Source of the DNA: Chrysemys picta bellii
Taxonomy: Eukaryota > Chordata > Testudines > Emydidae
Reading direction: 5' to 3'
DNA length: 64,000 nt
NCBI RefSeq assembly: GCF_011386835.1
Contig: NC_088795.1
Location: forward strand, 16,845,441-16,909,440
Every line of letters begins with the position of its first letter. Position 1 is the first letter of the stretch. A program made the position numbers and the translations under genes. This document shows positions 1 to 14,000 of the stretch, in pieces. A model generated the notes under the pieces. That model was given only the letters and a program-made list of their open reading frames with translations. It made no database searches and was not told the origin of the DNA.

Positions 1-3000
1 CCACATTATGCACTGTCAACTCGTAATATGAAAGCTAAGTGATGTCTAATTATAGCCGGTCACATACTTTAATGAAGTTACTAAAGAGAAATCCATATTT
101 TAAAACGAATGTTACTTTTAAAGGTGTACTCTGTTCCAGTTCTGCTCTCAGAAACAGCCATGCAACTTCCACTCACTGCACCCAAATCCATGGGAATTCT
201 GCATGCACATGTGAAGATAGAATCAGGATCCTTTCGTTTATTTTGTTTTTCAGAACCAGGTTTATTCAAGCAATTTAGATCTCAAGACCACATGTTCAAC
301 TGTACACAGTGTCCATAACTGAACATTCCACAAACGCAGGCGAAACTCAAAATGTGAACCTTTCTGCAAGCCGGAGAAAAGTCTAGATCAGGTCAGATTG
401 ATTTAAGATTTGGAATGCAGCCTCCCAATCATGTGGACCCTGAGGAACAAGCAGCAGGAAGAGACCCACTCCCATGCGGGCCAAGATGTCCAATGGCTGC
501 TGCCTCCTTGCTGGCCCCCTTCCTTTGAGATCCCTGTCACCTATCCCCACTGGAAGAGCAGTACAGCAGTGGAATGGAGTTCCCAGTCAGTACAACAGCA
601 GCAGGGAAGATGATCCTAGCAAAGTGAATTCTGTTTTCAAATCTATTTGATTTACAACTGGATATCTACTGGAATAATAGAGGCTCAACCAGGAAGGACA
701 TCTCAGTGAGTGCCTGTTCCCCTGCTCGCCCCATAAGCCTGCAGAACCCCAACCCTGTGGAGCTCCAGCATAAGAGCTTCGTTAGGAAAACTAGGATTTG
801 GGGGGGAGGAGTGTGGGTGGAGGAAGGGAGGGAAAGAGATTAAAATGTAGGCCGCATCTGGCTCCCAGCTCTGTGTTTTAATCACTAGAGCCTGCTGCTT
901 TTTCTCAGTAGAATGCTTCCACAACAATGTTCATTTCAGAATCAATTGAAACCATTAAGAAAATAGAGCTAAAGCGATAAAATTTCCAGATGTGTATAAA
1001 TAGGAATGTTTCCAATACAACTTTTTTTAGAACAAGCTTGATTCTTATGCGACTTCATGAAGAAGAACATTTCCACTTGTGGTTGAGATTTTTCGAAGCT
1101 GCATCTAAGGGATTTGGATACTCAATTCCTATTCATATTAATGGAAACTGGGCGCCGGGATCTCCTAGGAAACTTTGAAAATCTCAGCTTGGGGTTATTT
1201 TTTTAAGGACCTGGACTACTTCTCAAGCACATGCTAAAATCCCATTGAAGTGTTCTAAGTTAGATGCTTCCTGAATCAGGACATGGATCCTCCAATGTAC
1301 TAGGCCATCTCCTCGAAACGTGCTCACCATCCTTTAACTCCCAACAAAGACCATAGGTGTTCAAGATGGTCAGCCGCTCACAACACTGGTCCCTAGAACA
1401 CTGATGTGGTTATTACACTCCAAATAGCCATTCCTGAATGGTGCTTTAATAGAGAAGAAATAGCTTAATTAAATCCCGTCCATATTAGAAAACATTTGAG
1501 CTCCTCATATGGTACCAAAATATCACACTGTGAAAGCAACTGTGCACTCCTAAGCTCTTAAATCTCACATTGCCACTGTATTTCTTCCGTTTGCTCATGA
1601 AGCCATACTTCCACATAATTATCAGCCAAACTAAATCAGTAAACCATTCCTGATAGGGTAACCAACTTGCCTTCAGCATTTTTCTTTTAAGCTACTAGAC
1701 TTTCTGCGTAGATTTATTTACTCTGACAACTTTGTTCATTTGATACTTTGTAAAGCTGGATATTAACAATGCCAGAAAAGCTTACAGAACTTCATGTGAG
1801 TTATCACCGCACAGAAGTATGCATAAATCAAATACATTGTTCAAATACAGTATATGGGGATATTATTCAAAAGAAATGTGGCACAATACGTAGATGGGTA
1901 AATCCTTGCTGACTTCATTGGGAATTGGAGCAAGTAAAAACTAAGAAAGAACTTCAGGATTTGGGCTAGAATTTTTCAAAGGTTATGTCTATGTTGCACT
2001 GCACACCACTGGTGGCAGCATGGGGGGTACATGTAGCTTCCCACCACAGTGAAAGGCAGGTGGTGTCCACACTGCAGTGGGTGGCTACATGCATCAGTGA
2101 AAGGCTCTGGCAGTGGGGAGGCGGCAGAGAAAGGCCCCGGCAGCTGCCCCCAACCTTTCCCTTCCCCATTGCCTCTCTCTGTCAGAGCCTTTCCCCACTA
2201 CCGGAGTCTTTCCCTGTGGTGGAAAAAGTTAGCCAAAGACCCATTACTAACGTATGGATGTTTCAATCCCTGCCCTAGAAATGAGCAAGTGATATTGACA
2301 GTGTCCCACTGTCCAGCTTCCACACGGATAACATTTTCCAGGGGGAAAATGGATGCCAATGGATTTTTCAGACTGCTTCTCAAAGCATTTAAAATCCTTG
2401 AAGTTGGAGTCAAGGGCTGTAAAGCCAGAACTTTTCAGGACCTTAAGAACAAAAATTAAAAATCTAAACCACCAAATCAACAACCAGATAATTTTTTATT
2501 TATCCCAACAAACATAACCGAAATGAGCCCTTTCTTGTGTTTCCAGACAACCTGAATAGCTGCAACACACGCTTTTCTTGGAAATATACAAGCAATTAGC
2601 TAAGCCCTGAAACATTTGTTCAAATTGCTGTCTGTTAAATAAAAATCTACGCTATTCAAGTGCTCAGTTACAGCTTATAAGGAATAGTCCATGCGTTTAC
2701 GATCTAGACTAGATCTTCCTTAAAAAGCCAGTCATTCCCACACAGTATTTCTGGGATGAAGCACATCATATTTTAAGGATGGGATTTTCACAAGCACCAA
2801 AGGGAATTGCATTTCAACGGGAGTTTGGTGCTGAACTCTTTAAGAGCTTTTGAAATCCCACCCTGAAAAACTAAAGATTAAATTCACCCCAGTGTACATC
2901 AGTGTCTGCCAGGGCACAGGGCCCATGGTGGCTCATAGTTCTTGGGGTGAAATAATGCAGGTACGCAGACCCACTTCTCAGCCATCTCTGCCAGGGGTCT

Positions 3001-4960
3001 GACAGACAACAAATGCAGCCTCAAAAATGGGTGTCACTGACCTGCTAAAGCGGGTGGCCAAACCAGCTAGGGGATGCACTGACTCTACACATCCTAATAG
3101 TACCTTCCACAAGTTGGGCTCCTAAGGAAAGCCTATGAGAAACTACACTTCCCCTATCCTTCAAAACCTGAGAGAAGAGCATGGTGGAACCACCGCTTAG
3201 CCTCTAACAAGGAAACAGCAGCCCTTGTTAGTACTAGGAGGTGCAAACTGATACTCCTTGTATTTATGAGGTTGACTCTTGCCATATATAGTTGAAAAAC
3301 ATTATAAATGTTTAGGTCATGGGGTTTCCAAGGACATTAAACAATTAAGGCCAAATACTCAGCTGGTGTAAATCAGTTTAGCTCCATTAACTGTGCTGGG
3401 CCGATTTACAGCAGCAAAGGAACTGGCCCTTAAAGTCTTCAAAATACTGACAAACAGGCATTCCCTAGCATTTGCCACATGGATTTACTATCTCTTAAGG
3501 GAGATGAAGTAAGAGCCAGAACAGATTGATTGCATCTCTTTAGACTGGACGAAGAATCTTCTGAAACAATATATCAGCAAAGAGAAGAAAAAATAGTTTA
3601 ATCTATACCAGTAACTTCTAGAGAAAAACCACATTATTCAATGGAAAAGTAGTGACAAGTTCATGACTTAGTTATAAGTAGTGTCCTTTGTTTAAAAAAA
3701 AAAAAGGGGGCGGATGGAGGGGGAACAGCAGTGGGGTCTGTCTTGGGAAGAGAGCTTCGTTCATTATTATATTACAGCCTTACATTTGACATTCAGTTTG
3801 CACTATTTTCCTTTATGAATAAAAGCTGTATTGAACAACATATGGAGCTTAAACCAGCTTGAGCTCACTGCCTATCACGCTGACCAACAGTTGCATTGTT
3901 TCCTTCTACTCCTCTGTCTGTCTGCATCCATCTGTTGTCTTTTGCCTTATACTTCGATAGCAAACTCTTTGGGGCAGGGACAGCCTTTTTGTTCTGGGTT
4001 TGTACAGCATCCAGCACAGTGCGGTCCTTGTCCGTGGCCAGAGCTCTTATGCACCTACCGCAACACAAATCATTAACAACAATAACAATCATCATCTTTT
4101 AAGGCACTGGTGCTCTGACGATTATCCAAACGACACCAAATTTCCTCTAAAACCAAATACGTAAGTTATGGTCCATACAACTGAAGATGCCTACTTGAGC
4201 GAACCAACTAAAATATAGCCTCGTCACTGACCACATCAAAAGCATGAACCGCGTCTCTTGGTTTCATCCCTTCATATCCCTTTCAAACAAATCACTGCAA
4301 ATCAGTTCATTCACCCACACTCATTAACGGGACCCTTTGGTGAAACGCATAAAATGCAGGAGTAACAAACCAAACTAAAAGACGGTTTTCTTACAGGGAA
4401 AAAAAGCGGGTAAAAGCAGAGGCCAAAGTGATGCTTCCAGAATACTTCCATATTCTTACTAATTTCTGGTTAGTACCATAACTAGCTTATGGAATACTTT
4501 AAAGCCAGTTGTTACCAAACTATTTTGAATAGCTGTACCACCTCACCAGACTAAGCCCTTAACTGTAAAAGTTTCCACCTCATCCCCTTGATTTAGGAAA
4601 ACTCACCTAAGCTTGCATTTTGCTAACTCTATACTGAGCCAGACCACATGCAATTCAGTGGATGGCAGGCAACAGCAATGTATGGAAATGCATCACTAAG
4701 GTAAGAAGGGTAAATGTATTGCAGATACCAGTGACTGGGAACTATGAATTTAGGGCCCAATTCGGCTCAATGAAATCAATGGAAATGGAGGGCTCTCAGC
4801 ACCTCTCAGAAGGCAATCAGCTCCTTGCAGGCCTTTAGACTAAACCTAGCTAATTATAATGCAATTGCCTTCCTGGCAAAAACGAAGCCTCCACAGAAAT
4901 CAAGAAATTGCTTCTAAAATCCATCAAAAGTTCTGAGAATGAGTGTTTAATAATACTCAC
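1..4960. other. ANTXR2 intron 7 (partial)
   Basis: Non-coding. I searched the minus strand for the next exon (Cys-containing segment after IINS) and saw no match. Contents: a MIR/L3-like tail near 3945-4100, an A run followed by a G-rich stretch near 3695-3725, and a fragment of the palindromic CAATGAAATCAATGG repeat near 4755. The ORFs at 1985-2459 have no recognisable protein similarity. Confidence 0.7.
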
Positions 4961-5041
4961 AGAATTAATTATTCCTTTAAGCGCTTGGAATCCTCCAGTG
5001 ACAGGGAAGACTTGTTCTTTTGTATCAGCAATTCTTTCAAG
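4961..5041 (-). CDS. ANTXR2: ANTXR2 exon 7 (81 nt), end of vWA domain, residues 186-212
   Basis: Acceptor TTTTTCAAAG, donor TCT/GTGAGT, phase 0. It encodes [14 protein letters not shown], then [13 protein letters not shown], a very strong match to the last vWA helix of ANTXR2. It is the last exon found in the window. The frame stays open past the donor, which is why a longer unspliced ORF (4850-5131) overlaps it. Confidence 0.96.
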
Positions 5042-8000
5042 CTTTGAAAAACAAACACAAATAACTTGGCAGACCAAACACGTTGCACAATATTTTTCAG
5101 CCTGAAAATCTAAACATCGGTCTAAAAGCAACAGGCTCTATCATTTAGCAAGAGAATGGAAATCCTGGATCCCATGGACATTCTGGCCCACAGTTAAAGA
5201 GAGCAGTTATGTTTTTTCTGAGCAGGAGTACTTGCTGCAACATGATATGCAGCTAATCCCACTGTATGGTAATCACTCAAATAAAACCAGAGTAAGAGGA
5301 TCCCTAAATACAGACCGTTTCAGACAATCATTTTACTTCTCTTCTTGGAGTGGAGTTAAAAATCAGCACTAAAACTGAGAGAGAGATAGGTGGTGCAAAT
5401 TTTCTGCTTCCCCATTTGCTTCATCTTACTTTACAAAGTCTTTCCGCATACCCTTTCTTTAAAGTTCCTTCTGTACACTTTTCCATTTAAAGTCCAAGTC
5501 TTCCTACTCCATTTCCATCCGCTCTATAGTGCTAATTCTGCAAATGATCAGCTTATACGAGCACAGGACCTATAGATACATCTTCAGTTGATGAAAAAAA
5601 ACAATAGTCCTTCTTTTGTTTTCCAAAACAAAGACTATTGTCCCCTGTCAACTCAAAGCTTATCTATAGTCACTGTACTCATGCAAGCTGTGGTCTAAGC
5701 TGGTTAACATTTGAATGGAAAGTTTACCTAAATGATCTGGTTCAGGCGGCTATCAATAAGTGTAATTCATTTCTGAGAGATCTTTTATGTAATAGAACAG
5801 TGGCATCCACTCATTCTTTTTACGTCTATTAATAAGCAAATGCCTAAGTATCTACTTCCTGCTCTGGAGAAGATATTGGACTGTTCCAACATAAGTAAAG
5901 TACATTCATCTACCACAGTGATGGCTGCCTTATAAAAACTTGAATTATGACATAATTAGTAATAATAATAACAACAATGCACTTACTTGTTCTTGTTTAA
6001 AATCAAGGACCCCAACACAGTAAACTCTAGCCCCTAAGGTTCGGGCCTTATTTGCCTGTTCCAAAATAGAATGAAGAAAGAAATACACTATTTACACACC
6101 AGGCTATACACACACAAAAACACAGCAGAATGTAACAGACAGTTGCAGTTCGGTACTCACCTCTTTTTCTGCATACAAGGGGATCTGACCATCCAATTTA
6201 CCATCTGTCAAAGCAATTATTATACTGGAGAACTTTGAGCCTCCTGCACCCTCAATTTGTTGATTTGCCTGAAAATGAACAATAATTATCCAGTTTGCAG
6301 TCATATCCGAACTTATAACCAAGGTACTTCTACTAAATGAATGCAGCCATTTGAAATAATCCAAATAAGACTGAATGATCAAATCCATCCCTAGAATTCA
6401 CCTCTTCAAGCAATCCCCCATCTCCCCTCTACCTATCATCCTTTCATTAATTTAAACCATAGTTGGATCACAGCCTTGGATTGTAATTTGTTTAGGCTAA
6501 GGAACATGACCAACATTTTCCAAAGTTACTAGTGACTTTAAGAGCCCCAGCGTTTGGGTCCACAAACTGACACACATTTAAAGCGGTATGATTGTCATAC
6601 TCTGCAATTTTTGATGATCATGTCCCTTTAAGGGGTCTCACTTTCAATATTGCCAACCCCAAACCTTCAAAAATCATTAGACAGGCCCCAAAATATAATG
6701 AAATCAGATTAAAAAGAATAAGGTTTTTTTAAACAACAAATTTGGGGCTCTTTTTATTTGTCTTCTAATTTTTCAGCCCTTTACGTCACAGTGTCAAACT
6801 TTTCTCCACAACCGTGATGGCTAGAAACTTACTTTTTCTTTTTGATGAAAATTTAGATTCTCACAGAGTCCCTGGTCCCCAGGACCTGGGCCTTTAAATT
6901 AAACATCAAATATTGTGAGACTCTCAATAAAATTACAAGAGTCAACAAGACTGCGAATTGGATACCCAAAAATTAAGGGAGCTAAAATCACTAGTCCCTA
7001 TGAAATATTTTGGCCCATGTCTTTATCTATGTTTGTAAACAAACATGAACATTTTAGATGCTCTATTAATGTTCTGTAATAATAACAGCAACACTATAAA
7101 GCGGTGGTTATTTACTATACCAATTCTTTAACTGTTATACAGTGTTAGTTACTTATTCCATATGGGAAAACTAAGGTCCACCTCTTGACTCTAGGGGTAT
7201 GTCTACACTACCCGGATCGGCGGGTAGCGATCGATCTATCGCGTGTAATGTAGACACGATAAATCAATCCTCGATCGCTCTCCTGTCGACTGCTGATCTC
7301 CAGCAGTGCGAGAGGCGGAAGCAAAGTCGACGGAGGAGCCACGGCCGTCGATCCCGTGCCGCGAGGACATGAAGTAAGTAATTCTAATTCGATCTAAGAT
7401 ACATCGACTTCAGCTATGCTATTCTCGTAGCTGAAGTTGCGTATCTCAGATCGATCCCCCCCCCGCCTAGTGTAGACCAGGCCTAGGAAACAATACAAAA
7501 GAAACTCCATAAGGCAAACCTCACAGGATTTCCAAGCCCCTACATGGGTTTTTCCTCCTACCAGAACAATCTTTGCTTGAGTAAGGACCTTGGGATTTGG
7601 CCCTTAAAGACTATTGGATGTAAGATCCAGTAACAAAAAAATGCATGCAAAATGTTTTAAATGCATATTGTTTTGTTGTTACTTCAACAGGGCATTCAAG
7701 TCATGGGAGAACAGACTTTTATTTCAATTATAAGACTATTAAAACTTACTAGTTTTAATCCTTCGTGCATGTATGTATCACCAGCTGGCTTCACACTACG
7801 TAAATCTTGAAGGCCCTGATTGATTACACTTCTGCGAATAATTAGAAAACAAGACCAAAGGTTGTTCAATCAATAAATGATGCTAAAAATCACATTGACA
7901 ATTGGTAAAACTAATAGGTTTTGATGTTCTGTATGTCCCATTGTATAAAAGGGCTACAGTGTGACCCTGAAATTAAAACATGAAAAAAAAAAATCATTTC

Positions 8001-11000
8001 CGCTCATAAACATTGTGCAGAGACAAATTTAAAATCACAACGAAAGCTGTGCTTTGGTAACCAATATGGTATGCCTAAGTGACGCTATGCTTTGGGGACT
8101 CAGATTCAAGAGGAATGTTTCAGATGGAGCTTATACTGCAAACAAAGGTCCATGTACCAACTCTAGAACAGTTCACTGGAAATTGTGTCATACTTTTTGA
8201 AGTTTACTTAGCTTGCTCGCCTGCATTTACTTAGCTTCCAGGCACACGCAAATTAAAGAAGAATTCTACCAAGATCCACAACTTTATTTCTGCAAGCAGC
8301 ATAATGGAATGATACACCTTCATACGTACTGACAGGAGGTAATTCATGAGCCGGAGGGTGCTAAAACAGTATTACAATAATTAATTAAAGTCCGTTTTCT
8401 AAATAAAAAAAAATCTGTTCATTCTTTCAGCATTTGTAGGATGTTCTTGTGGTTAAAGCAATGAACTGGGATTCAGGAGAGCTGGGTTCAATTCCTGGCT
8501 TTGCCACAGACCCTGTGTGTGACCTCAGGGAAGTCGTTTAACCTTTATGGGTTGCAGTTCCTCATTTGTAAAAAGTGGACAACACTGTTTCTCGGTTTTA
8601 CTGGAAAACCGAAAGGATAAATCCACCAATGACTGTGAGGTGCTCAGATACTATGGGGACGGGGCTGTGGAAGCAAGTAGGCAGAAGTAAAGGAAATATT
8701 TTGAATGCAGTCAGTAGTAGCAAAAATAAAAGGATTACATTAAGAGGGCCACAGCCTCAGATTCTCAGTCAGTTTTCACTTGGGCAAACTTCTAATGAAG
8801 TCAATGGGCATTTGCCCTAGTAAGGAGATTGTCATTTGGCCCAGAATGCACAGAACACAACAAATACAGATGACAATGAGGGAGAGTGAGGGATTGGCTA
8901 GGAAAGTATTTCCAGACTGCATGAAACCCTTCCTTAGGGCAGACAAAGAAAGAAAGAATTGGAACACCACCCAGCCCGAATGCCATGCACAAGTCATTTG
9001 TTCCACTGATTAAGTTTCTCTACGTTTAGAAGCTTTACTCCAGAAGTACAATATGTAGATGTAAATTTCAATTTGCATTCAGCAACTGATATCCATATTG
9101 ACAGTTGCAATTGCAAAGGAAGAGATTCTGTGTTAAATAGACGGAAGAGAACAAGTTACGTAAGGCAATACAATCTGTTTGATCCAAATATTTTACATTC
9201 AGCAGCTATAGAAACAACTTGAAACTGATTATGTATGAATGCAGATTATAAGCCACATACTTAGTGCTTGCCAGAAATGAGTGGCAGCATGTCCACAGGC
9301 ATTAATGTTCTGCTTGCCAAGAAACAAACAGCAACTGAAGTTCCAGTTTCTGAAACAGATTTCACATTGCAAAAATAGCTCTTGTACAATCAGCTCAGTT
9401 TTATCCAGTATGTCTCATGACCAGGCCTCACAGGACACACTGGCACCTCCAGGCCTCTTTTTGCAGTTGGTTCTGATGAAATCTTTGGCAACAAAAATTG
9501 TCCCTTCTGCAGCAGCAGGGAGCAGGTCACTATCTATCTTCCAGTACCAAAGCAGGCATTGTAACAAGGGGGTTCATGCTACCATCACCCCCACCCCACC
9601 CCCGCCCACTCCCAGAACTATCCAGGACTCTGCAGCTCTCCCCAGTTCTGTACCTGTTGCTGTAGCCACCAGATTGTAAATTGTTCAGGGCAGGGAGCGT
9701 CTTTCTATGTGTTTGTACAGTGCCTACCATAACGGGGCTAGGATTGCTGGTTGGGGTCCCTAGGCCCTGCTGCAGTACAAATAAATAATCATCATAATAA
9801 TGAATTCTAGAGCTCTGCAGGGCTCTCTTATGATTTAAGTCACACAAAAGGTGGAGGGAGCGGGCGGGGGGAAATCAATCCGTTCACTACAGTCTGTAAC
9901 TTGCAGCCTGTCTGTGTTTGGGCTGAATGATTACAAATATAACATCTCTTCTCAATTCAACATATGTGCTGCATCACACCTCTGTCTTTTAGAAAAGGCA
10001 TATTTAATCTATAATAGCTACCCTGTCTGTTCTTTCTTCTGCGCATCGTAATTACTTAGATAATATCTCCACAAGCAGCATAAAGCAAGTAACACCCTTC
10101 TTACAAGGCTTCCATCATGTCTTGTCTAACCTAGATTGTAAACTCCTAAGGTCAAGGATCATCGGTGAAATCCTGGCCCTACTGAATTCAATGGGAGTTC
10201 TGCCATTCACCCCATGTCTTTCCTCTCTGTGGTCCCAGTTCTGCTTCCCTTTCTCACAGTGAATAGTACCCTCCCAGGAGTACACCCATTTATTTCAGCG
10301 GGTCTATTCATGAAGTCAGGTGCTATTTAATATGAGTAAGGGTGGCGGACTCAGGTCTGACATACGACTTAAAGAATACTGTTCACTCTGCATTGATTGC
10401 ACTGCCGTCACTGGACTGCGTGGTGCACGACTCAATTCAGAATTTGGTCTGGACAATCTAAGGATGCAATAGTACTAAGCACTGAGACTCAACGTAAAAT
10501 AAACTACAACATACCAGCATCTGCCATTGGCTGAGCACACACCTTGACTTTCCCTCTTTAGTTGGTCTAGTGTAGCTCTGCAATTCTTCATGCGGACTGA
10601 ATTATTACATGGCATTTATCAGCTGAACAGATGCTGACAACACTGGAAGCCCTAGTCCAGACAACCCAACAGCTACCGACACTGTTTTTGACACCGTGTC
10701 ATGTAACCCTGCCATGATATAGCACTGAAAATGGTGTCAGCAGCCAATGGCCTGTCTACGCTACGGCTCTGAATGTTGCTAACATGTTAGCAATTTTAAA
10801 AGTCTTGCTAATGAAGACAAGACCATAGATGGTACTCTCTGTCAAGATACATGGCCTGATTGAACGTCCATTAAAGACAATGGATATTACAAACTTCCAT
10901 TAACTGGATCAAGCCCCTACAAGGATACGTCACAGAAAAAGAAACAGACTGACTTCGTAGCAGAGACCAACTTCCTTTTCATTAGTGTGAACAAATGTAT

Positions 11001-14000
11001 TTCTGACAGGCACAAAGAGAGGGAACAAAATGTTACTTGATAGTGATGGAGAGCACATCTGAAAAAATATGCTGAAGATAATGCTGAATGCCAGTTCTTG
11101 CTAGCGAAAGGCTTTGCCCTTGGAAATTAATACTGCTGAGGTCAGTGTTGGCTGGAATTGTCTGCTACATAAGCCTCAGGTCACACAAGTTAAATTCGAC
11201 AGAGGATTACTCTGATTTGTGAACCTGAGTTTTTCGAATTGGGGCTCTAAGTTCTTTTAGGCCAGTTCCAATTTCTTATTTATTTACCATCCCACTCTGG
11301 CATCTCGCATTATTAGTCAAGATAGCTTGAGTACATCACCATCAACTGGCCTTTGAGAGTAGACTCTGATTCCCAGTAAGTACATCCCCCAAAAACATTT
11401 ATGAGGGATTGTCAATGTCTTCTCCAACAAAATGCAGCTGTACCACAAAATTGCTATAATCCAACAGGTGTATTAGGAAGCACACGCATACTTGTTGAAG
11501 GAGAAAATGTGTCATTTGACAAAAACAGGGAAGTTTCATCCCAAATCTGTGCACAATATGCTCCACGCGCTACCTAGAATAACCTCTGCATATCCCCCTC
11601 CTCAGCTGAATCACATAAATTAATGAGAAGCTCTCTACCTACATGTGCTTTTCACACATCTTAGCTCAGTTAATAAATGCAAACTTCCCACAAAACTCCC
11701 TTCCAGAGGTAACTGGCAAATTTTCATTGATGTGATACTATGCGCTTCTACTACAATATTTGGGGCTCATTTGTCGTCTCAGTATGAAAAAGGTGGGTAA
11801 CTGGAAAATTAGGTGCATCTTCTGAATGTTACATGTGCAGCACAACAGTCTGTATACCGCTCTGGCTGGCTACATTCTGGCAGACCTTCCATGCTAAAAT
11901 AAATGAGTGTAAAGTTAAGCATGTAGAAATGCTTTGCTGGGTTGGTTCTTGCGTGCATTCATGATATGCATGTGCAACAGAATACGGAGAGAAGCCACAT
12001 ACCATACAAGCATCATACATAAAGACTGTGGGCCTGATCCTGTGGTCCTCACTCATGCAAAGTATTCAGTAACATCAAATGGAGTTCTGCCTAAGTGAAG
12101 ACAGCAGGATCACACCCCGTACATATGGCCAAAGGTCTGAGTCAAACACTAATTATAGTTGGCAGAAGCTAGGATATGGAAACTACAGTTATATCTGCCA
12201 GCACAAGGCAGCCACGGGAGTATACAAAGTATATTGTGATGCCTGTATCATGTGCTTTTCCTGGCCACCGGTTTTTGATAAAATTATACTGTTCTGTGGC
12301 TAAAGAGGATTTTAGTCTCCAGGGCTGTCAATATGGCACGTCTCACCAACACGAAGTTCCCTTTAACTTTAGGTTTTTACTTCTAGGGTGTGTTCATACC
12401 ATGTGTGTCAATACAGTTGAAATATGTTGTAAAAATCAGTATGAACTGTACTTTGTAAACGACTAGCATTCAATTAATTAAAATACAGTAAAACTTCACT
12501 GACTTGAACAAATGACTGGAAATTCATTGTGGTTTACTGAGATTTGTGAATTAGCAAGTAACAAAACACAATTCCTAACAAATCAAAGATACTGCGTCAC
12601 TCAATGGTACTAAGTCCCTAATACTGCAATGTGCTGAGCCCCTCATCTCCTGCTGGAGCCAATGGGAGTCAAAGATGCTGAGTTGTTCTCAGCTGTTGGA
12701 CTCCTTAATATTTAGAATCAAAGTTTTTCAAAGCGTATCTGCATTAAAAATATCTCTACTCAGGGCTGGTCCACATTAACCCCCCAGTTTGAACTAAGAT
12801 ACGCAACTTCAGCTACGTGAATAACGTAGCTGAAGTCGAAGTATCGTAGTTCGAACTACAAGGTACTTACCGCGGGTCCATTCGCAGCAGACAGGCTCCC
12901 CCGTCGACTCCGCATACTCCTCTCGCGGAGCAGGAGTACCGGTGTCAACGGCGAGCACTTGCGGGATTGATTTATCGTGTCTAGACAAGACGCGATAAAT
13001 CAATCCCAGAAGATCGATTGCTTACCGCCGAACCCAGAGGTAAGTATAGACGTACCCTCAGTCATGTACATACAGTTACTGTGATTACTTCCCATCTTCC
13101 TCATCTTCTTTCACAACCCCCAATGAATCACAAAAGGGTAATTTTTTTTCAGTATTTGCGTGCACTGATGCCTCAGGAAATATTGGATGACAGAAAGGAA
13201 AGGAAGAGGAACTCACTTATAACGAAATATGCTCCTCCAGAACTCTCTTTTCTAGAATTGATTTTCATAGAAAAATGTTTTAACTCCTTCACACGACTGA
13301 GAACATACTACACCGACTCACTGAAACAGCACTGTGCTTCTGTGGAGGGATGCCAAAATTCTGCCTAGGCATTCAAAATAGTGTGAACTACTGTATCAAT
13401 CGTGACTGTCAGTGTTCAGGAAGGAATATGGCATTGAAAAGAATCAAGCGTCCATTGAAATCAAGAGAAAGCCTCCCATTGACTTCAACAGGTGCTGCAG
13501 CAGGCCTAAAACGCCTTATCCTGCACTCTCTGAAGTAATTTAGAGTTGTGATCTATAACCTCACCCCTCTCTACATCTGCCCATAGCGTAGACCAAAAAT
13601 TCAAGTCAAGTCAATTTTTCAAGTCAGGCCACTTTTTCAGCTGCCGAAGTATGGATTTAGACGAATAACACTGGTCTACAATTTTTGAGAAGTCGCCTGC
13701 TTCAGAGATGAAATGTGCTATTTATTATGTATTTTGATGTGCTGAATTCAAATATGACAACTAAAACAACTGATTGGCTACTGTTTCTAAGATATTTAAG
13801 TTTTTACATTTTATGTCTATGTATATTGTGTAGATAATAGAGTTTTAATCATAAATTGTAAACCTAGGTCTTTTCATGTGTTTATGGTTGCTTTACATGA
13901 TAATATTTCACCTGTCCTGTTTATGTTACACTTTAAAAATCAGCAAAAGGGTTATATAAATAAAATTTATTATGAAACAAAAGGCAAAAAACTATTATGT

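Noticed and set aside
4850..5131. 93-codon minus-strand ORF
   Set aside because: It is ANTXR2 exon 7 (4961-5041) read through its splice sites into intron on both sides; not a separate gene.
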